Source: Chaetoceros tenuissimus
Lineage: Eukaryota; Bacillariophyta; Thalassiosirophyceae; Chaetocerotales; Chaetocerotaceae
DNA: 64,000 bases
Direction of reading: 5' to 3'
Assembly (NCBI GenBank): GCA_021927905.1
Contig: BLLK01000022.1
Span: forward strand, 1,612,001-1,676,000
The notes beneath the pieces are model-generated. The model saw nothing but the letters and a program-made list of their open reading frames with translations, was not told where the DNA came from and did no database searches. The first letter of the stretch is position 1; every line of letters begins with the position of its first letter. Of the stretch, positions 19,959 to 28,878 are shown in pieces. The translations under genes and the position numbers were made by a program.

Positions 19959-20196
19959 GATGTTGTCCCACAATGGTTCACTCGTTGCTCCTCTTGCACT
20001 ACTAGAGAAGCTTTGCTTTCTGCTTAATATGTAAATTCTAGCAAAGTCGATACTATTAGTGCTTTCAATGGAAATAGCTATGCTGTGTTGGAGTTGGTTC
20101 TATGCTGTTCCATCATCTTTGCGTCTCGGTCTCGGATCCTTCTTGCACTCGTAAAAAAAGTAGGCTCAAATCTTCGAAACAATGGAAATGTCTTTC

Positions 20197-20204
20197 TGAC
20201 GTCA
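20197..20204. promoter_or_regulatory. CRE palindrome TGACGTCA upstream of ANK-RING 3
   Basis: It lies within the block tctttctgacgtcaatgac, followed by ccagggagatatagcattgg, as at the other subgroup A genes, about 240 bp from the present start. TGACGTCA is a bZIP (CREB/ATF) site; related elements drive CO2/cAMP responses in Phaeodactylum promoters. Function here is inferred. Confidence 0.65.
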
Positions 20205-20375
20205 ATGACTTCCCAGGGAGATATAGCATTGGAAAATAATTTTGAATTTGCATTATATGGGAAAGATTGAAAATTAAATAGATCGGAGGATAAAATGAGC
20301 AAACCATAATCGAAATAATGTTCAATCTAAATAGAAACTTGCGTACAAAATATGTTTACCAATGAAGATGAGCAA

Positions 20376-20515
20376 AATGAAATAGAAAAAACGTTCTCTC
20401 TAATAGATGTTTTTTCAAAATGTGCTTGCTATATTTTATACTAGTGATCTACATTATCCCCTTAGACCCAGCATACTGCTATTTCTGGTCGATGCTCGTT
20501 TTCAAAGTGCGTAAA
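20376..20515 (+). pseudogene. Second relic of the esterase D 3' flank
   Basis: gatgagcaaaatgaaatag followed by aacgttctctctaatagatg, then tatactagtgatctac, atccccttaga and cagcatactgctat, match 6032-6152 in order. No coding part of the esterase beyond its last codons remains. It lies just downstream of ANK-RING 4. Confidence 0.8.
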
Positions 20516-20547
20516 GATTTGAACTTTAAAGACTAGTAGTTACATGT

Positions 20548-22679
20548 TCATACTACCTCATTGTGCTTTCGTTTCAAGGTTTGCAATTCGGCTGCAAGAG
20601 CTCTATTTTGCTCCTTTACAACCAACAGCTCTACTTGAAGAGCAACGTTTTTATCGTCCTTTTGTTTTGCAACCGTTGCGAACTTGCCCAACAGTGGATC
20701 CTTCCTAATGTCAGTATGAAAAGAAAAATCTGTTCTACAAACAGGGCATTTGTTTCCTCTTTGTTCATAGGATTGAGAAATACAGCTCTTACAGAAGCGA
20801 TGGCAGCATTTAGTGATAACATGAACATTGCTCATCATATCAAAACAGATTGGGCATTGCAAGTCGTCAGACAATGCTGGTAGAATCTTTGTACTACGGT
20901 CGATGTATTTCTTGAGGTGAGTCGGCCACATACTCTCTGCCGTTTTACCACGATGATTTTTGGCTTCCATCAACTCTTGACCACCCACGGAAACCAAGTA
21001 TTTAATGACATCTACGTCAAGGATGTCTCTGTCTGATGCATAGTGAAGAATAGTCCCTTCCTTCCCTTGATGGTCAAGTAATTCTTCACCCCCTAAATTC
21101 AGAACAAGTTTCACACACTTTAGATCCGTTCTCAGACACCTCATAAAATCACTAAGAGCACTGGTATCAATGTTATTTGTTTCGAGAAGAATCTTCCAGC
21201 CTGTTTTAGAAAGTATATATTCAATAAGATCATGATGTCTTTCAAAATCTTCGTCATTGAGATCTCTGACATCGATATCCATGAGTTCAGCAAATATATC
21301 ATGACAAGCGCTATGCAAGCAGGTATCTTCTGCACCATCCTTCAATTCCAAGACCTTAGTGCCCATTACATCTACAAATAGCTTTGCAATGTCAACAGGA
21401 CCATGACGCTCACAAAACTTATGGAACGGTAAATCATAACGAACGCTATAGGTAGTAAAGCATTTCACCTTTGCTTCTTTCGACACTCCCTCATCAAGCA
21501 AATACTCTCGAACTATTTCAAATTGACGATTGTCAACCCAGTCAAAAAATTCTTTTGGGGAAACACCAGTATTTGTGAAGCTTTCAATATACTTTTGAAC
21601 TCTTGGACTTGGATCTAACTCCCGAAGATAATCAATGATGATATCTTTCTGAGTTCTATTTGTAAATTCCAAGATCCCAAACCATCATCATCTTGAAGTT
21701 CTAGTAGATCTAAACCACAAACCTTCAATAGTAGCTTTATAATTCTAGGACATTCTCCGTTCCAACCTAAATACTCTTGAAATACAGGCCTTTCTCGGCA
21801 TTGCAAATATACAAGATCTGCGCCACCTTTTAAAAGTAGCAACTCTATTACTTCATACGAAACAGTCGTATATTTCAATGCAGGAAATCTCCGAACATGA
21901 TACTCACTGCTCCATTCCAATGCATTCCTGAACATCGATAATCCAGTTTTGCCAAAAAAGAGGTCCTCAAGACAATCAATGATGTTTTGAATTAATGCAA
22001 CAGGCGCACCCATGACTATTGGATCTATACAGCGTAGTGAGTAGCAGCTAAGAATGAGCATCTTGTCAGCTTTTGAAATAGTTGCATCAGAAAGGAACTT
22101 TTGAAAAGTATCCCAGTCCTTCTCCTTGCATACTTTGTAGAGATGATCCTTTTTCTCTGTTATTTCACTCTCGGCCAGCTTCTGGATAGTGATAGTTTCA
22201 GATCCTAGTATTTCTTGTCCGTCATTTTTATTTTCTTGTGAGGTCAATGTTTGATTGTCGGTGCTGAGATATTCTTTTGTAGCAGCTGTAGGAGCTGGCA
22301 GCGGCGGCGGCGGCGGTTGATGATATCCATGTGACTGGCGATAATCATGACGATATTCGTTACGATCATCATAATGCGATGTTTGATTGTATACAGTAGG
22401 TGGATACTGATAGTAATGAGCATTGGAAGAGGAATAAAAGGAAGCATGCGGAGGATATGCATAGGAAGCAGAGCAATAAGGATCATAGGAGCCATGATAA
22501 TTATACGTCTGCATCAGTCCGCTTGAAGGATGGTAAGATCCAAAATCATGATGCCAGTAATTATTAGAAGAAGGCAATGACAGCTGCGGCATATTTTGTC
22601 CATCGTCATGTATGCTGCTTCGAGACGATTCATTGTTCATTGCTCCTCGTCCTCTGGTATTGCTAGTGGAGTTTTGCAT
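20548..22679 (-). CDS. ANK-RING 4: ankyrin-like protein with Tyr-rich N-terminus and RING, one frameshift
   Basis: Two overlapping frames make one gene. The N-terminal part is 22679-21615 (start at the ATG at 22679, MQNSTSN); the C-terminal part is 21672-20548. Comparison with ANK-RING 5 (GGAATCTTGGAATTT) shows GGATCTTGGAATTT here, so one A is missing near 21673-21680. Without it the frame would run through VLEFTN-type sequence to a complete RING (CPICFDMMSN, CCHRFCKSC, CPVC) and a coiled coil. Residues about 20-130 are unique in the family: Tyr/His/Ser/Pro-rich (YNYHGSYDPYCSASYAYPPH, then RQSHGYHQPPPPPLP), a prion-like or condensate-type sequence. The frameshift may be a real lesion or a consensus error, since it falls in a two-A run. 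TGACGTCA is at 22928. Confidence 0.7.
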
Positions 22680-23106
22680 CCTGCTCAATCGCGTCTAATA
22701 GGTAAAATCTAGTAGGGTCAATTTACTCTTGCTTTCAGCAGACCTTGATTGAATTAGCGTGAGTAATGGAATGGGCTGCCTTTTGCATATGTGGTGAATA
22801 CATCATTACTATCTTTTTTCGCTTTGTTTCCATCCTGTTCCATCATCATCTTACTTTGCGTCTTGGGTCTCGGATCCTTCTTGCGCTCTCATCAAATTAT
22901 GGCTAAAATATTCATATCATTTCTTTCTGACGTCAATGACACGCAAAGGATATAGCATTGGAAATAATTTTGAATTCGCATTGTATGGGAAAGATTTAAA
23001 TCTATATGAATATAGATCACAGGGAAAAAAGTGTGTAAAACGTGATAGAAATAACGTCCAATCAAAAAGAAACTAGCGTACAAAATGTGATTGTTATTAC
23101 ATTATA
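22680..23106. promoter_or_regulatory. Promoter of ANK-RING 4 fused to an esterase-tail relic
   Basis: It contains ggatccttcttgcgctc (22872), TGACGTCA (22928-22935), aaggatatagcattgg (22946, the intact form of the transposon target), then ttgaattcgcattgtatggg. Its distal end, gtacaaaatgtgattgttat followed by attatactagtagttgtctacc (23068-23105), matches the esterase 3' flank and runs straight into the truncated ANK-RING 5. Confidence 0.6.
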
Positions 23107-23946
23107 CTAGTAGTTGTCTACCATTGAAAAAAAAACTTTTGGAGTAACTCCAGCATTTGTGAGACTTTCAATGTACTTTTGAACTCTAGGACTTTGATCT
23201 AATCCTTGGAGATAATCAATAATGATATCTCTCTGAGTTCTATTCGTAAATTCCAAGATTCCAACCCCATCTTTGTCTTGAAGTTCAAGAAGATCTAATC
23301 TGCAAACTTGCAATAATAGATTAATGATTCTAGGGCATTGTCCATTCCAACCTAAATATGTTTGAAACAAGGACCTTCTTCCACGCTCATATAGGCATCG
23401 CATTTTCACAAGATCTGCGCCACCTATTGAAACTAACAACTCTACTACATCATACGAGACAGTTGTGTATTTATATGCAGGAAATCTTTTTGCAAGTTCA
23501 TCACTGCTATTTAGTAATGCTGCCTCTAACATCGAGTATCCACTTTCTCCAAAAAATACTTCCTCGAGACAATCAATAATGTTTTGAACTAATGTAATAG
23601 GAGCACCCTTGACAATAGGCATTCTACACCCTAGGGAGTAGCACTTTTGAAAAATGATCTTCTTGTCAGCTTTTGAAATAGTTTCATCGGAAAGAAACTG
23701 TTCAAAAGTGTCCCAGGTTTTGTCTTTACATACTTCATAAAGATGATCACTTTTCGATTGTATGTCACTCTCATTGAGCACCTGGAGAGTGGCAGATGGA
23801 GATCCTAGCATTGGCATTACATGTCCGTCATTTTCTTGTGAGGAGGTCGACGACGTTTCTTCTTCATCATAGTCATTGATGGTGTTCCTGCTGCCTCGAG
23901 GCAATTCATTCGGTGCTCCTCCGGTATTACTAGTGGAGCCTTGCAT
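23107..23946 (-). pseudogene. ANK-RING 5: copy truncated before the RING (279 aa remain)
   Basis: The start is the ATG at 23946 (MQGSTSN). It encodes the acidic leader and the first ankyrin-like units (ITLVQNIIDCLEEVFFGESG, VSYDVVELLVSIGGADLV, CPRIINLLLQVCRLDLL) and then stops at GVTPKVFFSMVDNY, where sisters continue into ..DWVDNRQFE.VREYL. The second half, including the whole RING, is gone. The break joins directly to esterase 3'-flank sequence, so one deletion removed the 3' half of the gene and part of the intergenic spacer. It may still make a short ankyrin-only protein. TGACGTCA is retained at 24156. Confidence 0.75.
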
Positions 23947-24563
23947 CCTGCTCAATATGTAAATTCTAGTTTGGTCAATGTATTAGTGCTTTCAACAGAC
24001 TTTGATTGAGAACTTGAGTTAGCGTGAGTGTGATATGAAAAAAGATATGCCGGCGGTGGTTCCATCACATCGCGGTCTTGCGTCTAGGATCCTTCTTGCA
24101 CTCTTGAAAAAGTAGGCTAAAATCTTCGAAACAATGGATTCTGATTCTGTCTTTCTGACGTCAATGACATCCCAGGGAGATATAGCATAGCATTGGAAAT
24201 ATTTTATTAAGTTCGCATTTTATGGGAAAGATTGAACACTATGTATGATTATAGATCGCAAGAGAAGATGAGCAAACCGTTTGGTTTTTTTGAGAAAACC
24301 AACTTACTTTCCTCGGAAATCATTTCAATAAGAAATGACATCGAGATTATTTCAATATGCCCATGTTTCATTTAGTAAGGCAAAAATAGTGGTTGAAGAT
24401 TTAGATTTTCTTTTGTAGATTACATGTGTACATTGGTCTTCATCTGAATTCAAGAGTTAGCATAGAGACATCCCAAAGCAATGTATCTCGGTTGAAATCC
24501 CAGATTGGATGGTGATTTTCGACCAATCTATCCTAGTACTACATATTATGTTTTTCGAAGCAT
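23947..24563. promoter_or_regulatory. ANK-RING 5 promoter and ANK-RING 6 3' flank
   Basis: ggatccttcttgcactc (24087), TGACGTCA (24156-24163) and catcccagggagatatagca (24169) are present with a small ata/gcat duplication before attggaaat. After about 24290 the sequence is unrelated AT-rich spacer downstream of ANK-RING 6. Confidence 0.6.
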
Positions 24564-26354
24564 TCACATTTCATCGTGCTTACGTTTGAGTGCATTCTGT
24601 AGCTGTTCTCTCAAACATTGATTTTCTTTCTGAAGATCTTCTTTTGCATCCTTCTCTTCCTTGATAGTCATTGCAAGTTTGCTCAACAATGGATCCTTTT
24701 TCACATCCCTAATCGAAAACTCTGTTCGGCAAACAGGACAAGCATTACCTCTTTTCTCGTAGGCATGGGTGATACATTTTTTGCAGAAGCGATGGCAACA
24801 TTGTGAAATGACATGGACATCGTACAAAGTATCGAAACAGATCGGACATTGTAGGTCGTCGGACAATGCTGGTAAAGTCTTAGTGGCGAATGCAATATAT
24901 TCTTTGAGCTCATCGGACCAACCATCTTCAGCTCTACTGCCATAACCGCCCTTGATTTCTGTTAATCGTGTTCCACCTACGGAGACTAAGTACTTGATAA
25001 TTTCTCTGTCTGGATCTTCTCTCCAGGAAGCATAGTGTAGGATAGTATGTCCTCCAAGATCATCAAAAAATGGCTTATCCTGGAATCCAAGCACTTTGCA
25101 ACCTCCAGTCTTCACAACTAGTTTTACACATTCCAAGTTTGTCAGCTTGCACATCATCAAACTGCAAAGAGCAGTTTGACCTTCTTCATTTGTCTGAGGA
25201 AGAAGCTCCCATCCTCCTCGTTTAAGTAAAAACGCAACGAACAAGCAATGTACTTCACAATCCACATCTTCGGGTATGTAATCGTCATCCTCGTGGGCAT
25301 ATATCATGTGATCGCAAGCAGCGTGTAACGAATTCATTCCATCCTCATCTTGTAGAAACAAGAGATCTTTGCCCACAATGTCAACCATTTTCTCCGCAAT
25401 ATCAATAGGACCGTGATAATTACAAAGCAAATGAAATGGACGACAATCCAATGCAGTTTGAACATTGATGCACTTCATCTTGGCTTCTGTAGACACTTTC
25501 TCATCATTCAAGTAGCTTCGCACTCGATCAAATTCTTCATTTTTGACCCAGTAGTAAAACTCTGTTGGAGTCACATCCATAGCTTCGAATGCTTCAATAT
25601 GTTTCTGAACTCTTGGACATGTATTCAAAGTTTTGAGATAATCAGCGATGATTTTTCGTTGTGATTCGTTCGAAAGGTCTCTGGTGCTGTATCCATCTTC
25701 ATCTTCCATTTCTAACAGGTCCAAACCCCCGACCTTTAGCAGTAAAGTGATTATCTTGGGGCAATTCCCCTCTTCTTGTTCTAAATAAAGTTGTAATGAG
25801 TTTCTTTTCCTGTGAATTTTACGCCTTGATTGCATGTTTACAAGTTTTCTACCTCCGCTTGACACCAGAAGCTCGATTACATCAAAAGGTACCTTTCCAT
25901 AATAGTCATCATCTGGATCTTTGGTCCATAGTAGTGCTAAATGCAGCCATGAGGGAGCCGAATCTCCAAAAGTTAGAAATTTGGGAGAGTCAGGATCCAT
26001 CAGGTCTATTATGCTTTTGCAAATATGAAAAGGAGCTCCATGTACAAGAGCGTGTCTACAGTTGTCCGAATCGTCATCTTGAAAAACAGTGATCTTTGTG
26101 TTGTTTGAAATAGACTTGTCAGAGAGGAAGTCTGCAACCTGTTTCCATTCTTTGTCGAAACAAGCTACACTTATAGTGTGAATCAATTTTTCCATCTCTT
26201 TCTTTTCTAATTCGCTAGATACATCTTCGTTTTCTCCTAATGTAATTGTAGTTCCGTCTTTCTCGTTTCCTTGTGTAGGTTTATTGCTAGATGCATTCGA
26301 ATCAGCCGTGACTGTTCTGCAATTCATAGAAGTCATGAGGATTTTGTCGTTCAT
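24564..26354 (-). CDS. ANK-RING 6: ankyrin-like protein with RING (596 aa)
   Basis: Subgroup B, closest to ANK-RING 2 and 8. The start is the ATG at 26354 (MNDKILMTS); the upstream in-frame codon is TTG. The N-terminal 85 residues are Thr/Asn/Glu-rich. Ankyrin-like units include FDVIELLVSSGGRKLVNMQS, CPKIITLLLKVGGLDLL, RPFHLLCNYHGPIDIAEKMV, NSLHAACDHM and HTILHYASWRED. The RING is at about 503-542 (CPICFDTLYD, CCHRFCKKC, CPVC), complete. It ends with a Gln/Lys/Glu coiled coil (LREQLQNALKRKHDEM). The frame is uninterrupted. TGACGTCA lies only about 120 bp upstream (26475) and its surrounding block is more diverged. Putative E3 ubiquitin ligase. Confidence 0.85.
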   Translation of the reverse strand: MNDKILMTSMNCRTVTADSNASSNKPTQGNEKDGTTITLGENEDVSSELEKKEMEKLIHTISVACFDKEWKQVADFLSDKSISNNTKITVFQDDDSDNCRHALVHGAPFHICKSIIDLMDPDSPKFLTFGDSAPSWLHLALLWTKDPDDDYYGKVPFDVIELLVSSGGRKLVNMQSRRKIHRKRNSLQLYLEQEEGNCPKIITLLLKVGGLDLLEMEDEDGYSTRDLSNESQRKIIADYLKTLNTCPRVQKHIEAFEAMDVTPTEFYYWVKNEEFDRVRSYLNDEKVSTEAKMKCINVQTALDCRPFHLLCNYHGPIDIAEKMVDIVGKDLLFLQDEDGMNSLHAACDHMIYAHEDDDYIPEDVDCEVHCLFVAFLLKRGGWELLPQTNEEGQTALCSLMMCKLTNLECVKLVVKTGGCKVLGFQDKPFFDDLGGHTILHYASWREDPDREIIKYLVSVGGTRLTEIKGGYGSRAEDGWSDELKEYIAFATKTLPALSDDLQCPICFDTLYDVHVISQCCHRFCKKCITHAYEKRGNACPVCRTEFSIRDVKKDPLLSKLAMTIKEEKDAKEDLQKENQCLREQLQNALKRKHDEM

Positions 26355-26474
26355 ATTGCTCAAAGTGAGAGTGCCTTGGTTAATCGAGGTATTCTAAATC
26401 AAATTTTGACTTAGTAAAGTTCTTCGATTGTTTTTGATTTCAAATGTATTCGATTCTCTTTCCCGTGATTTCTT

Positions 26475-26482
26475 TGACGTCA
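26475..26482. promoter_or_regulatory. CRE palindrome TGACGTCA upstream of ANK-RING 6
   Basis: It lies in the context tttctttgacgtcactgaat, closer to its gene than in subgroup A. The flanking atatagcattgg block is not present, so the site persists while its surroundings have diverged. Confidence 0.55.
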
Positions 26483-26623
26483 CTGAATGAAATTCAAAAG
26501 CACGTATAGAAAGAGAGAACTGAATTTAACACTATCTAAACCAATGTTAGGTAAGTGATTTAGAGGAACTACAATGGTAACTCAAAATTCAACTTTGCTT
26601 TGGCTCTAAATCCAGCATACACT

Positions 26624-28338
26624 TTAACGCAAAGCTTTGACTTCCTCCTCCAAAAGATTTTTTGCGTCCTTTTCTTCTTGTATAGCATTGGCAAAGCTGC
26701 TGAGCAATGGGTCTTTTTTCAAGTCTTGAACGGAAAATTCCATCCTACAAACAGGACAATTGTTACCGCTGCGATGGTATGATTCGCTAATACACTTCCC
26801 GCAAAAACGATGACAGCGTCGAGTAATAATTGTTACATCGAACATTGTATCAAAGCAAATGGGACATTGAATATCATCTGACAATGATGGTAGTGTGTTC
26901 GTAGATAAATTGATGTATTCCTTTACATCATCTGTCCAATAATCTTCTGCTTTCTTTCCGTTGTGATCCGTAAGCTCGCGTAACTTTCTTCCTCCTTTCG
27001 AAACTAAATAAACAAGAAGTTCTTCACCTAGCGCATACATCGAAATATAATGAAGAACACTACATTGCGTGGAATTCTGGACAAGGAGTAAATCATCATC
27101 TCCACTCTCAATCATCATCTTGATTAAGTCCAAATTCATTACTCCTAAGCAATAAGAAGAAATCAGTTTGTGTAAAGCAGTCTCGTTGTGACCATTTACT
27201 ACATGAATGAGATCAGTTCCTGCATTGTCAATCAAAAACTTGGCAATCTTAAGCTGCTTCCGTTGATCAATATTTGGGGTGCAAGCTAGATGGAGACATG
27301 TATTCCCTTCATCATCAGGGTAAAATAGATAGTCTTCGTCCATCAGGTTTACAACGCAACTACCAATATCCACGGGGTAACAATACGAAGAATAGGTATG
27401 GAGTAGGTTTCTACCATTCAGTACATCCCTATAGTTCAAACATCGTATCTTTTCTGCTTTGCTTACGTTCGTATTATTGAAGTGATCTCTAAAAAGATCC
27501 AATTGTCCCTGGTGTATCCAATTCTCCACTTCCCTCGGGGTGATAGCAGAAGAACTGAAACGCTTTCTTTGTTCAAGACTCGCAACTAAGTCTCGCTCAC
27601 ATAGCTTCGAATTTTTCTCAATGGATACCAAACTATTGACAATTACTTCCCTTTCAGGGGCGTCGCAATAGTCTAGAACTCGAAATCCACCTCCATCTGT
27701 AATATCAAACAATTCTAGACCACCTACTCTCAACAGAAGTTCTATAATTTCTTGCTTTGCAAAACTTCCTACAGCAACATGCAAAGCAGTCCCACCACCA
27801 TAAAAGTTTGATTTCATGTGTAACAGTTTCTTACCTCCAAGATCTACATAAATTTGATCACCTCAAAAGGTGTTTCCTCAACCACCAATGCTACATGTAA
27901 CCAAGGGGGTTGATCTTCAGTACCAAATACAACCATGTCTTCTCCTTCAATATCTACCAAAGCTTTGACAATATTCAATGGAACGCCATTACCGAAAGCG
28001 ACATTCAAGCAAGAATTATTTTCGAAATAAAGAATGTTCTTCTTCTCTTCAAAACTAATGTCATCATTGGATAGAAAATATTCAAGTACGTGCCATTGTT
28101 CTAAATAGCAAGCGCGGATAACTTTGTCAGCTTTTTTTAATTGGTTCTGATCCAAACTAATCTCTGACATTGCCCCATCTCCTATAATGTTTAAAATACC
28201 ACCGGTATCATTGTTTGATACTTCTATACTTATAGAAGTATCAACTAGAAGATTTTCTTCTATGTCAGATGTTTGCGAGGATAGTACATCCTCGTCTTCT
28301 TCTCCTGTGTGAACGTTGGAATTTTGTAAGTCACTCAT
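26624..28338 (-). CDS. ANK-RING 7: divergent ankyrin-like RING protein, one frameshift (about 570 aa)
   Basis: The N-terminal frame is 28338-27844 (ATG at 28338, MSDLQNSNVH). The C-terminal frame begins within 27817 and runs to 26624. At 27850-27855 the minus strand reads AAATTTATG; one more T would give a continuous reading ..VIKFYVDLGGKKLLHMKS.., the expected family segment. The break is thus a one-base loss in a T run. Downstream are classic-looking units (GTALHVAVGSFAKQEIIELL, NTCLHLACTPN, ETALHKLISSY, SVLHYISMYA), closer to consensus ankyrin repeats than in the sisters. The RING CPICFDTMFD, RRCHRFCGKC, CPVC is complete. It is the outlier of the array. Real lesion or assembly error cannot be told apart here. 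Confidence 0.7.
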
Positions 28339-28878
28339 TTACTAGAGTAAAATATAATGTGATAAAGTAAAACAAAGAAGCTTTTTAATATTCATCACAA
28401 AGAATATAAAGAACGCCAACAGAATTCTTTCATTTTCATTTGAATTCTTGACCGTTAGAGAGTTGTTAGATGTCATGCATGTTGTGTACTTCTAACCTAA
28501 TATTCAAATACTATATTATACCCAAGTCAATCTGCGCGCACCTTTTTCGTCTCTTCGTTCTGTCGAAAGATATTTTTATATGCAAACTTCAACTTGTTCA
28601 GGGAAACTTTGAAGTACCGTGCAAGTAGAAGTATTACTTCCTTTCGTACTTCTATTACAGTAGATGTTACCATTATCGATACAGAGCAAGTAACTATCAC
28701 CTGCATTACTAGGCCATTGTTGTTGTAAGAAGGGTTGAGAAAGGCTAGGGAAAGAAACGGGACTTTAGCAATACAAGTAATCTTGCTTGCTTTTTATCAT
28801 TTTCAGCACTCTTGTATACACCTATAGTTGTTCACTAGAAAGAATTTCATAAGTATAGCTAACTGAAAAGAGGAGCAA
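28339..28878. other. Intergenic, divergent promoter between ANK-RING 7 and globin-NOS
   Basis: This is 540 bp without a gene. No CRE palindrome of the ANK-RING type was seen. It contains several acttctat/gaagtac-type short repeats around 28600-28670. It should contain the promoter and 5' leader of the NOS gene on the plus strand. Confidence 0.4.

Noticed and set aside
21600-21700. Programmed ribosomal frameshift in ANK-RING 4
   Set aside because: No slippery heptamer was evident at the shift; the change is a plain one-base loss compared with the paralogue.
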